The notes below the pieces were generated by a model that was not told the DNA's origin, made no database searches, and saw only the letters and a program-made list of their open reading frames with translations. Below are positions 1 through 12,400 of a stretch of DNA of 64,000 nucleotides, one piece after another (the first letter of the stretch is position 1; each line of letters begins with the position of its first letter). A program made the translations under genes and the position numbers. The DNA comes from Prionace glauca (lineage: Eukaryota > Chordata > Chondrichthyes > Carcharhiniformes > Carcharhinidae), in contig CM075760.1 in the NCBI GenBank assembly GCA_037974335.1, positions 57,565,812 to 57,629,811 of the forward strand. The letters run 5' to 3'.

Positions 1-302
1 ACAGCCCAGTACCTCATTGTGCCATGGACAGCGTTCATTTCCAGCTTGGATCACTGTCTGTGTAGAGTCTGCATGTCCTCCTTGTGTCTGTGTGGGTTTC
101 CTCTGGGTGCTCCGGTTTCCTCCCACAGTGAAAAGATATGCAGGTTAGGGTGGATTGGCCATGCTAAATTAATCAGCGCCAGGGGGATTAGCAGGGTAAA
201 CATATTGGGTTACGGGAATCGAGGCCTGGGTGGGATTGTTGTCAGTACACTCTTGCTGGGCTGAATGGCCTCCTTCTGCACAGTATGTACTCTATGATTC
301 TG
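1..302 (+). mobile_element. HE1-like tRNA-derived SINE, 5'-truncated or diverged
   Basis: It carries the family landmarks in order: GTCTGTGTAGAGTCTGCATG, GGTTTCCTCTGGGTGCTCCG, a GGATTGGCCATGCTAAATT module, the GGCCTGGGTGGGATTGTTGT block, and an end at CTCTATGATTCT. It abuts the CT tract of the REC8 acceptor at 338. Confidence 0.8.
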
Positions 303-339
303 ATTGTCTCTCTCTCTCTCATTTTGTCAATAAACGTAG

Positions 340-410
340 CGCTGGAGAAGGAAGTGGAGATTCCGCCCGTGCCTTCATTACCAATCACACCGGCCATACC
401 CCTCCTGGAG
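340..410 (+). CDS. REC8: REC8 exon (first seen)
   Basis: The acceptor is AG at 338-339 after a CT-rich tract, and the donor is GTAGGT at 411. The exon enters in phase 1 and leaves in phase 0. It reads as a Glu/Pro-rich linker (ALEKEVEIPPVPSLP...) typical of the low-complexity middle of REC8. It is the weakest exon, because this region is not conserved in sequence. The phase fit to the next exon supports it. Confidence 0.6.
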
Positions 411-3400
411 GTAGGTGGGGCCATCAGAAAGAGAGTGGGCTGGAGGTTGGGGGAGATGTGGATGGTGGGATTGGAGTGCTATCACTCAGGGTTAAAATTC
501 AATGACAACCATGAAAGGGTCAGACAGAACAGATTCCCCCCCACCCCACCCCACCCCACCCCACCCCGTCCTGTGTCTGCTTTCATTCCCTCTATTTGCC
601 TTCCCTTACTCACAATCTGCCCTGGCCTTCCCTTACCCACAATCCCCCCTCACCCTTACCCACAATCCCCCCTCGCCATCCCTTACCCACAATCCCCCCT
701 CACCCTTACCCACAATCCCCCCTCACCATCCCTTACCCACAATTCCCCCTAGCCTTCCCTTATCCACAATTCCCCCTTCACTTTCCCTTACCCACAATGC
801 CCCCTCACCATCCCTTACCCACAATGCCCCCTCACCATCCCTTCCCCACAATCTCCCTTCGCCCTTCCTTTACCCACAATTCCCCTCACTGTCCCTTACC
901 CATAATCCCCACTCACCATCTCTTACCCACAATCCCCCTTCGTCTGCCCTTGCCCACAATTCCCCTTCACCATCCCTTACCCACCATTTCCCCCATCCTT
1001 CCCTTATCCACAATCCCCCTTCGCCACCCCTTACCCATAATCCCCCTTCACTTTCCCTTACCCACAATCCCCCTTCGCTTTCCCTTACCCACAATCCCCC
1101 TTCGCCACCCCTTACCCACAATCCCCCCTCGCCATCCCTTACCCACAATCCCCCCTCGCCATCCCTTACCCACAATCCCCCCTTGCCATCCCTTACCCAC
1201 AATCCCCTCTCGCCATCCCTTACCCACAATCCCCCCTCGCCATCTCTTACCCACAATCCTCCCTCGCCATCCCTTACCCACAATCCCCCCTCGCCATCCC
1301 TTACCCCCAATCCCCCCTCGCCATCCCTTACCCCCAATCCCCCCTCGCCATCCCTTACCCACAATCCCCCCTCGCCATACCTTACCCACAATCCCCCCTC
1401 GCCATTCCTTACCCACAATCCCCCCTCGCCATCCCTTGTCCACAATCCCCCTCGCCATCCCTTACCCACAATCCCCCTCACCATCCTTTACCCACAATTC
1501 CCCCTCACCATCCCTTACCCATAAGCCCGCTCGCCATTCCCTTACCCACAATCCCCCTCACCATCCTTTACCCACAATTCTCCCCACCATCCCTTACCCA
1601 TAAGCCCGCTCGCCATCCCTTACCCACAATCTCCTTCACCATCCTTTATCCACAATTCCCCCTCACCATGCCTTACCAGAAGCCCCCTTGCCATCCCTTT
1701 ATCCACAATTTCCCCTCGCCATCCTCTTATCCACAATTCACCCTTGCCATCCCTTACCCACAATCCCCTCCTCACCTTTCCTTCCCACAATCCCCCCTCT
1801 TGACATCCCTTACCCACAATCTCCCCTCACCATCCCTTGCCCATAATCTCCCTCGCCATCCCTTGCCTACAATCCCCCTTGACATCCCTTCCCCACAATC
1901 CCCCTCGACATCCCTTCCCCACAATCCCCCTTGCCATCCCCTTCCCCACAATCCCTCCCTCACCCTCCCCTTACCCATAATCCCCCCTCACCATCCCTTA
2001 CCCATAATCCCCCCTCACCATCCCTTACCCATAATCCCCACTCACCATCTCTTACCCACAATGCCCCCTCGCCCTCCCTTGATTCCTCGTGCTCCATCGC
2101 AGCTCCCCTTCACTGGTGATGCCGACACTGTTTTCAAGCACATCCTTCCCACCCCCTCCACCCTCCCTCCCCCCACCACTCTGCCCTGCCACTCTCATCA
2201 CCCTCACTCTGCACCTCACCCAAGTGCCCCTCCTTCATCTGAGCAAGTCAAAGAATAGTAGAATCCATTCGGCCCATCGGGTCCTCTCCCCCCCTGCTGT
2301 TTCCCCGTGATGCACTGAATCTGCACATCTTTGGACATTAAGGGGTGATTTAGCATGGCCAATCCACCTACCCTGCACATCCTGCGGTCCAGCCAGAAAG
2401 ATATTCAACCATGAGCAGCCTCACCGCTCAGCCCGATTCTCTTGTGCATGTTGGTGGGCAGGGGGAGCCAAAGGGTTGATGCATGGGGCGAGACCATGGA
2501 GGTGGCTGCCTGGTCCCAGAAGCACCCTGAACACGTGGTGCATACACACGCAAGCTCAGAGTTTACGAGAGCAGAGACGTGCAGTGGTGGTATCAGAGAG
2601 CACAGGCTGATGGTCTGGTAGTGAGGGTGTGTGTCTGTGTGTGTTTGTGTGGGGGTATGTCTGTGTGTGTGTTTGTGTGGGAATTGAGAGGGGTGCCTTT
2701 CCAAACTCCTTGGCCCCCCCCCCCCACTACCCCCCCCCCCCCCCCGGCGGGGTCAGACGTTCTCAGGAACCGGTCACCGTGGACACCCCGCTCTTCCTGA
2801 CTCTCTTTCCTTTGCCTCTCCTGCTCCAGCTGACCTTACCTGAGATCTCCGACCTGCCGCCGGTGAAGCCAAAGCGCCGACGGCGCCGATCGGACTTCAT
2901 TGACCTCACCATCCAGATCCCGCGGGAGGAGATGATGGAGCTGATCGAGAAACCTGACGTCCACTGTCGCACGGCCGTGAGTGATCTGGGACGGGATGCA
3001 GCTCACCAGGGCGACACGGTGGCACAGTGGCTGGATCAGGTTAATTGGCCATGATGTGTCGGTTAGGTGGATTGGCTATGCTAAATTATCCTTTAATGTC
3101 TAAAGATGTATAGGTTAGATCGATTGGCCATGCTAATCTGCCCATCAGTGACCAAAGATGTGTGGGTTAGGGGGATTGGCCATGCTAAGTTATCCCTTAG
3201 TGTCCAAAGAGTGTGGGTTGGGGGGATTGGCCATGCTAAATTGACGCTTATTATCCAAAGATGTGTGGGTTAGGGGGATTGGCCATGCTAGATTTCCCCT
3301 TACAATCTAGGATGATTTTATCATAGAATCACACAGAGCAGAAGAGACTCTTCAACCCATCAAGTCCTCACTGACACATCAGAAACACCCGAATCCCCTT

Positions 3401-6400
3401 TACCAGTACTTGGTCCATAGCCCTGAATGTGATGGTGTGCTGAGTGCTCATTCAGGTTCTTTTTAAAGGATGTGAGGCCAGCTGCCTCCACCACCCTCCC
3501 AGGAAACACATTCCAGACCCTCACCGCCCTCTGGGTAAAGAAGTATTTTCTCCACATACCCCATAAACCTCCTGTCCCGCACCTTGAAACTCGTCCCCTC
3601 GTGCTTGACCCTTCAACTAAGAGGAACAGCTGTTCCTTATCCACCCTGTCTATGCCTCTCATCATCTTGAACACCTCAAACAGCTCATCCCTCAGTCTTC
3701 TCTGCTCCAGAGAAAACAACCCAAGCCTGCATTGTACCCGTCCTGGGAGTGTTTGATGGGGGGACAGTGTAGAGGGAGCTTTACTCTGTATCTAACCCTG
3801 GGCTGTACCTGTCCTGGGAGTGATTGATGGGGACGGTGTAGAGGGAGCTTTACTCTGTATCTAACCCTGTGCTGTACCTGTCCTGGGAGTGTTTGATGGG
3901 GGGGACAGTGTAGAGGGAGCTTTACTCTGTATCTAATCCCGTGCCGTACCCGTCCTGGGAGTGTTTGATGGGGACAGTGTAGAGAGAGCTTTACTCTGTA
4001 TCTAACCCCGTGCTGTACCCGTCCTGGGAGTGTTTGATGGGGGCAGTGTAGAGAGAGCTTTACGCTGTATCTAACCCCGTGCTGTACCTGTCCTGGGAGT
4101 GTTTGATGGGGGGACAGTGTAGAGGGAGCTTTACTCTGTATCTAACCCTGTGCTGTACCTGTCCTGGGAGTGTTTGATGGGGACAGTGTAGAGGGAGCTT
4201 TACTCTGTATCTAACCCTGTGCTGTACCTGTCCTGGGAGTGTTTGATGTGGGGGACAGTGTAGAGGGAGCTTTACTCTGTATCTAACCCTGTGCTGTACC
4301 TGTCCTGGGAGTGTTTGATGTGGGGGACAGTGTAGATGTGCTGGTGGTGCTAGGCACTAATCATATCATTACAGCAGTTGTTGAGTAATACCTTGTTTGA
4401 GAAATGGGAGTTCCGCACATGTTAATGTAAATCTCTCCCTTTTCTGCAGAAGCCAGTCGAGATCCCTCGCTTACGGAGGAAATCCCCAGCATCGCTGTTC
4501 CGAAATCCCGCCTATGGTCAGTGATATTCTAAACAAGTGTAGTTTTTTTAAATTTGTTGATGGAATGTGGCAGTCACTGGCCTGGCCCTGAAATTTGTTC
4601 CCTGTCCCTAATTGCCCCTTGAGAAGGTAGTGGGAAAAGCTGCCCCTTCTTGAACCTGCTGTTGTCCCCGTCCGGTATGGGGAACACCCACAGCGCAGTT
4701 AGGGAGGGACTCCCAGAATTTGGGCCCCAGCCACAGTGAAGGAACGGCCAATACATTTCCAAATCGGGATAGTGAGTGTGGCTCGGAGGGGAACTTGCAG
4801 GTGGTGGTGTAATGGAGTCACAGTGGTTTAGAGCACGGAAACAGACCCTTCAGCCCAACTTGTCCGTGCCGCCCCTTTTTTTAAACCACTAAGCCATTCC
4901 CAATTGCCCGCATTTGACCCTTATCCTTCTATACCCATCCTACCTATGTAACTGTCTAAATGCTTTTTAAGAGATAAAATTGTACCCGCCTCTACTACTA
5001 CCGCTGGCAGCTTGTTCCAGACACTCACCACCCTCTGTGTGAGAAATTGCTTCTCTGGACACTTCTGTATCTCTCCCCTCTCACCTTAAACCTGTGCCCT
5101 CTAGTTTTAGACTCCCCTACCTTTGGGAGAAAATATTGACTGTCTAGCTGATCTGTGCCCCTCATTATTTTATAGACCTCTATAAGATCACTCCTAAACC
5201 TCCTACGCTCCAAGGATAAAAGCCCCAGTCTATTCAGCCTCTCCTAATAACTCAAACCATCAAGTCCCAGTAATATCCTAGTAAATCTTTTCTGCGCTCT
5301 TTGAAGTTCAATAATATCCTTTCTGTAATAGGATGACCAGAAATGTACACAGTGTTCCAAGTGTGGCCTTACTAATGTCTTGTACAACTTTAACAAGAAA
5401 TCCCAACTCCTGTATTCAATGTATTCTGATCAATGAAACCAAGCATGCCAAATGCCTGCTTCACCAACCTGTCAACCTGTGACTCCACTTTCAAGGAGCT
5501 ATGAACCTGTACCCCTAGATCTCTTTGTTCTGTAACTCTCCCCAACACCCTACCATTAGCTGGGTAAGTCTTACCCTGGTAACCATATCACCCAGAGGGT
5601 GGAGGGGGCATGGGATGTAGTCCCGTTACAGCATTACAAGCAGACACAGCAGAGACATGATGGGCCGAATGGTCTTATGTCCAGCAACTCTTTCCCCGGT
5701 ACCCCTGCACCACACCGCATCCCCCCCACCGCCCTGAAGCAGATGGTATGGTTACAGCACAATAAAGGCCAATTGGCCCCTCCTGTCTGTGATTGGTCTC
5801 AGAATGAGCAGTCCTCCCAGTGCCATTCTAACCCGCCCGTTCTCTGGCTCACACAGACACACACGCACATACACACACAGACACAGACACATACACACAC
5901 GTATATGGGGCGACATGGTGGCACAGTGATTTGCACTGCTGCCTCCCAGCATCAGGGAGCCGAATTCAATTCCTGCCTTGGGTCATTGCCTGTGTGGAGT
6001 TTACATGTTCTTCCTGTGTCGTGTGTGGGTTTCCTCCAGGTACTCCGGTTTCATAGAACATAGAACATTACAGCGCAGAACAGGCCCTTCGGCCCACGAT
6101 GTTGTGCCGACCAGTTACAAAACAATGACCCACTAACCTAAACCAATCCCTTTTCGTCCATAAACCTATCCACAGATCTCTTAAACGCCCCCAAACTAGG
6201 CGCATTTACAACTGCAGCAGGCAGGGCACTCCAATCCCTCACCACCCTCTGGGTAAAGAACCTACCCCTGACATCCGTCCTATAACTACCACCCCTTAAT
6301 TTAAAGCCATGCCCCCTCGTGCTAGATTTCTCCATCAGAGGAAAAAGGCTATTACTATCCACCCTATCTAAACCTCTAATCATCTTATATGTTTCAATAA

Positions 6401-9400
6401 GATCCCCTCTTAGCCGCCTTCTTTCCAGCGAAAACAACGCCAAATCCCTCAGCCTCTCCTCATAGGACCTCCCCTCCATACCAGGCAACATCCTGGTAAA
6501 CCTCCTCTGCACCCTCTCCAAAGCCTCCACATCCTTCCTGTAATGTGGGGACCAGAACTGCACACAGTACTCCAAGTGCGGCTGCACCAGAATTGTGTAC
6601 AGTTGCAACATGACGCTGCGACTCCTAACTTCAGTCCCCCTACCAATAAACGCCAAGACACCGTATGCCTTCTTAACAACCTTATCTACTTGACTCCCAA
6701 CTTTCAGGGATCTATGTACACATACACCTAGATCCCTCTGCTCATCCACACTATTCAAAGTCCTCCCGTTAGCCCTATACTCGACACATCTGTTATTCCT
6801 ACCAAAGTGAATTACCTCACACTTCTCCGCATTAAACTCCATCCGCCACCTCTCGGCCCAGCTCTGCAACCTGTCTAAGTCTTCCTGCAAACTATGACAC
6901 CCTTCATCACTATCTACCACACCTCCGACTTTGGTGTCATCAGCAAATTTACTAATCCACCCAACTATACCCTCATCCAGATCATTAATAAAAATTACAA
7001 ACAGCAGTGGCCCCAAAACAGATCCCTGAGGCACACCACTCGTAATCGAACTCCATGATGAATATTTACCATCAACATCCACCCTCTGTCTCCTATCCGC
7101 TAGCCAATTCCTGATCCAATTCCCTAGATCACCCCCAATCCCATACATCTGCATTTTCTGCAGAAGCCTACCATGGTGAACCTTATCAAACGCCTTACTA
7201 AAATCCATATACACCACATCCACTGCCTTACCCCCATCCACCTCTTTGGTCACTTTCTCAAAAAACTCAATAAGGTTAGTAAGGCACGACCTACCCGACA
7301 CAAAACCATGCTGACTATCTCCAATCAATTCATTGCTCTCCAAATAACTATAAATCCTATCCCGAATAATTTTTTCTAAAACCTTGCCCACAACAGAAGT
7401 GAGACTCACCAGTCTATAATTCCCGGGGAAGTCTCTGTTCCCCTTCTTAAACAATGGGACAACATTCGCTAACCTCCAATCTTCCGGTACTATACCAGAG
7501 GCCAACGACGACCTGAAGATCAGAGCCAGAGGCTCAGCAATCACTTCTCTTGCCTCCCAGAGAATCCTGGGGTAAATCCCATCCAGACCAGGGGACTTAT
7601 CTATTTTCAGACCCTCCAGAATATCTAGCACATCCTCCTTATCAACTGCAACACTGTCAATTCTACTCCCCTGCAACCCAGTGTCCTCCTCAGCTATATC
7701 CATGTCCCCCTGTGTGAACATCGAAGAGAAATATTGATTCAATGCCTCTCCAATCTCCTCTGGTTCCACACATAACTTCCCTCTGCTGTCTATAACTGGC
7801 CCTAATCTTGCCCTAACCAACCTTCTGTTCTTGACATACCTATAGAACGCCTTAGGATTCTCCTTAACCCTATCAGCCAAAGTCTTCTCATGTCCTCTTT
7901 TAGCCCTTCTTAGCTCACTCTTCAACTCCCTCCTAGCCAATCTAAAATTTTCTAGTGCACCACCCGAGCCCTCACATCTCATCCGAACATAAGCCTCCTT
8001 TTTCCTCTTAACCAACGAAAAAACTTTTTTGGTGCACCACGGTTCCCTAGCCCTACCAATTCCTCCTTGCCTGACAGGGACATACCCATCACGGACTCGC
8101 AGTAGCTGCTCCTTGAAAAAACTCCACATTTCAGACGTTCCCAGTCCCTGTAATCTCCTAGTCCAACCTATGCTTCCTAATTCTCTCCTAATAGCCTCAT
8201 AATTACCCTTCCCCCAGCTAAAACCACTAGCCCGAGGTTCATGCCTATCCCTTTCCATCACTAAGGTGAATGTAACCGAATTGTGGTCACTATCACCAAC
8301 ATGCACACCAACTTCCAAGTCTAGAACCTGGTCTGGCTCATTTCCCAGCACCAAATCCAATATAGCCTCACCTCTAGTTGGCCTATCTACATACTGAGTC
8401 AAAAAACCTTCCTGCACGCTTTGTTCCTCTCGCAGTCCAAAAGATGTGCGGGTTAGGTTGATTGGCCATGCTAAATTACCCCTTTGTGTCAGGGGGAATA
8501 GCAGGGTAAATATTGTGGGGGTTACAGTGTTAGGGCCTGGGTGGGATTGTGGTCAGTGCAGACTCGATGGGCTGAATGTCCTCCTTCTGCATTCTAGGGT
8601 TAGTTGCATTGGCTGTGCTAAATTCTCCCTCAGTCTATCCAAACAGGTGCCGGACTGTGATGACTCGGGGATTTTCATAGTAACTTCATTGCAGTGTTAA
8701 TGTAAGCATACTGATGACAATAATAATATACTTAAAGTCAAACTTTTCACTCGAAACCAATAGATGTGACAATAATAAATCAAATCATTCCCCAGTGCAT
8801 TCCTCATTGGGATTTTTTGCACGCTTGCAGGCACACACACTGCTGAGCAGTAGACATATACGACAGTGACAAATATATTGGATTATCGTTAAACTCAGGA
8901 AATCTGCCGTACCCGCCATCGTGGGTAGGTTCAGTCGGCAGTTAGGAAGGCAAATGCAGTGTTAACGTGTCGAGAGAGCTAGAACACAAGAGCAGGCAGG
9001 TACTTCTGAGGCTGTATAAAACTCTGGTCAGACCCCATTTGGAGTATTGTGAGCAGTTTTGGGCCCTGAATCTACGGAAGGATGTGCTGGCCTTGGCAAG
9101 AGTCCAGAGGAGGTTCACAAGAATGATCCCTGGAATGAAGAACTTGTTGTATGAGGAATGGTAGAGGACTCTGGGTCTGTCCTCGTTGGAGTTTAGGAGA
9201 ATGGGGGGGATCTTATTGAAACTTGCAGGGTACCGCGAGACCAGGATAGAGCGGACGTGGAGAGAAGGTGCAAAATCCACACAGACAGTGATCCGAGCCG
9301 GGAATTGAACCGGGTCCCTGGCGCTGTGAGGCAGCAGTGCTAACTACTATGCCACCATGGTGCCCCCAAAATACAAAGCAAGTGGCTTCCCGATTGACCC

Positions 9401-12400
9401 GTCAATTTGGCCCTGGATCAGGGAGTTTATATTCGAAGAGGCCCACCTCAATTGTCTGATTAAAGTCATAACATAAGAACTAGGAGCAGGAGTAGGCCAT
9501 CTGGTCCCTCCAGCCTGCTCTGCCATTCCATAAAATCATGGCTGATCTTTTTGTGGACTCAGCTCCACTTACCCGCCCGCTCACCATGACCCTTAACTCC
9601 TTCACTGTTCAAAAATTTATCTATCCTTGCCTTAAAAACTTTCAATGAGGTAACCTCATCTGCTTCACTGGGTAGCGAATTCCACAGATTCACAACCCTT
9701 TGGGTGAAGAAGTTCCTCCTCAACTCAGTCTTAAATCTGCTTCCCCTTGTTTTGAGGCCATGCCCCCGAGTCCTAGTTTCATCAGTCAGTGGAAATAACC
9801 TCCCTTCTATATTATCTATTCCCTCCATAATCTTGTATGTTTCTATAAGATCTCCCCTCATTCTTCTGAATTCCAGTGAGTATAGCCCCAGTCTACTCAG
9901 TGTCTCCTCATAAGCCAATCCTCTCAACTCCGGAATCAACCTAGTGAATCTCCTCTGCACCCCCTCCAGTGCCAGTATATCCTTTCTCAAGTAAGGAAAT
10001 CAAAACTGTACACAGTACTCATTCCAGGCCCCCTCTCTGAAAGGGAGTGAGCTGGGCTCAGGTGCGGAGGCAATCAGGGACGGGCAACAAATCCTGGGGC
10101 TCTGCGCACCATGCGGGCGACTGTAAAAGGTATAAAGTGGAAGAGAACAGATACAGGCACAGACTGTCAAGCTCGCGGTTCCCGGGAAGCCGGGGGTATA
10201 ATCCTGCGTAATTCTTTCTGACATCGGTTTGTGCTCTGATTCCCGGATTCCGCCCCCTCACCCCTACAGGAGGCTGGATGGCCCCAGAGCTGTGTGACCT
10301 CTGGACCAAGGGCGCCGTCATCGAACCGGTGGACTATAGAGCAAAATGGCAGGCGGAGGCCGCAGAGATGGAGGTAACCATTCTCCCCGCCCCTCCCCAC
10401 TCACCCCTCCCTCTTCCCCACTCACCCGCCCTCCCCCGCTCCCCACAAAACCCTCCCTTCTTCCCCCTCTCCCCTCCTCTTCCCCCGTTCCCCTCTCACT
10501 GTTCTCTCCTCCCCCTCCACCTCCTCTCTCTCCTTTGCCTTCCCTCATCCCATTCCCCTCCCTTCCCTCCCCCTCCCCCACCACCACCCCATCACTTTCC
10601 TCCCCCCACGCTCATCGTCCTCTTCCTCCTTCACCCACCCCCTCTCCTTCTTCTCCCTCCTCCTCCCCATCACCTTCCTCTCTCCCTCCCCACCTACTGT
10701 TACCGGGATACAAAGTAAAGTGATTTACTCAAAAGGTGGCACAGTGATTAGCGTTGCTGCCTCACAGCACCAGGGACCCAGAGTCAATTTCCGGTTTGGA
10801 TCACTCTCTGTATGGAGCCTGCACATTTTCCCCTTGTCTGCGTTTCCTCCCACACTCCGGTTTCCTCCTACACTCCAAAAGATGTGTAAATTAGGTAGAT
10901 TGGCCGTGCTAAATTGTCCCTTTGTGTCCAGAGATGTGCAGGTTAGGGGGATTGGTCAGAATAGATTGTCCTTTCATGTCCAAAGATGTGCAGGTTTGGT
11001 TGATTAGCCGTGCTAAATTGACCCGAGTGTTAGGGGTGTTTACAGGGTAAATACACAGGGTTATAAGAATAGGGCCTGAGTCTGATTGTGGTCAGTGTAG
11101 ACTCAATGGGCCGATTGGTCTCCTTCTGCACTATGGGGAATCTATGATTCTAATGTTCTGGGACCTCCTCCTCCCTCCACCCCGGGTTCGAGTCCTGCCA
11201 CAGCAGATGGTGGAATTTGAATTCAATAAAATATATCTGGAATTAAGAATCTCCTGATGACCATGAAACTGTTGTCGATTGTCAGAAAAACCCATCTGGT
11301 TCACTCATGTCCTTTAGAGTAGAGGAAACCTGCCGTCCTTACCCGGTCTGGCCTACATGTGACTCCAGAGCCACACAACAAAGTGGTTGACTCTCAACTG
11401 CCCTCCGAGGGGTAACTAGGGATGGGTAATAAATGCTGGGCCCAGCCAGCGATGCCCATGTCCCACGAATGAGTCCTCGGTGTGGTCTCACCAAAACTCT
11501 GCCTGTCTGCAATAAAGACATTTTCATTCAGGTACCTCGAACCCTTCGTAATAAACCCAAGGCGCCACTGACCATCCTGATCACTTGGTGTACCTGCAGG
11601 CTAACTCTCTGCCTTCCTCCTTCCCTCTGTTACAGCTGCTGCGAGAGACACTGGAGCCCAGCGTTGACCAGTTGACACTGACCGGTGAGTGTAGTTGGTG
11701 GGGTGGGGGCTGGGGGCTTGGCAACCTAGTTGAGGAGGGTGGATGAGTCAGACTGGGACTCTAGGTTACTGGTCCAGTGAGATTATCACAATGCCACATG
11801 TTTTATGGGGGACAGTATAGAGGGAGCTTTACTCTGTATCTAACCCCGTGCTGTATCTGTCCTGGGAGTGTTTGATGTGGGGGACAGTGTGGAGGGAGCT
11901 TTACTCTGTATCTAACCCCGTGCTGTACCTGTCCTGGGAGTGTTTGATGTGGGGGACAGTGTAGAGGGAGCTTTACTTTGTATCTAATCCCGTGCTGTAC
12001 CTGTCCTGGGAGTGGTTGATGTGGGGGACAGTGTGGAGGGAGCTTTACTCTGTATCTAACCCCGTGCTGTACCTGTCCTGGGAGTGTTTGATGGGAGGAC
12101 AATGTAGAGGGAGCTTTACTCTGTATCTAACCCCGTGCTGTACCTGTCCTGGGAGTGTTTGATGGGGGACAGTGTGGAGGGAGCTTTACTCTGTATCTAA
12201 CCCTGTGCTGTACCTATCCTGGGAGTGTTTCATGTGGGACAGTGTAGACAGAGGTTTACTCGGTATCTAACCCCGTGCTGTACCTGTTTTGGGAGTGTTT
12301 GTTGGGGAGACAGTGTTGAGGGAGCTTTACTCTGTATTTAACACCACCTGTCCTGGGAGTGTTTGATGGGGGACAGTGTAGAGGGAGCTTTACTCTGTAT

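Noticed and set aside
502-1603. Long Pro/His/Ser-rich open frames on both strands
   Set aside because: They are translations of the 27-bp minisatellite. No start context, splice signals or homology.
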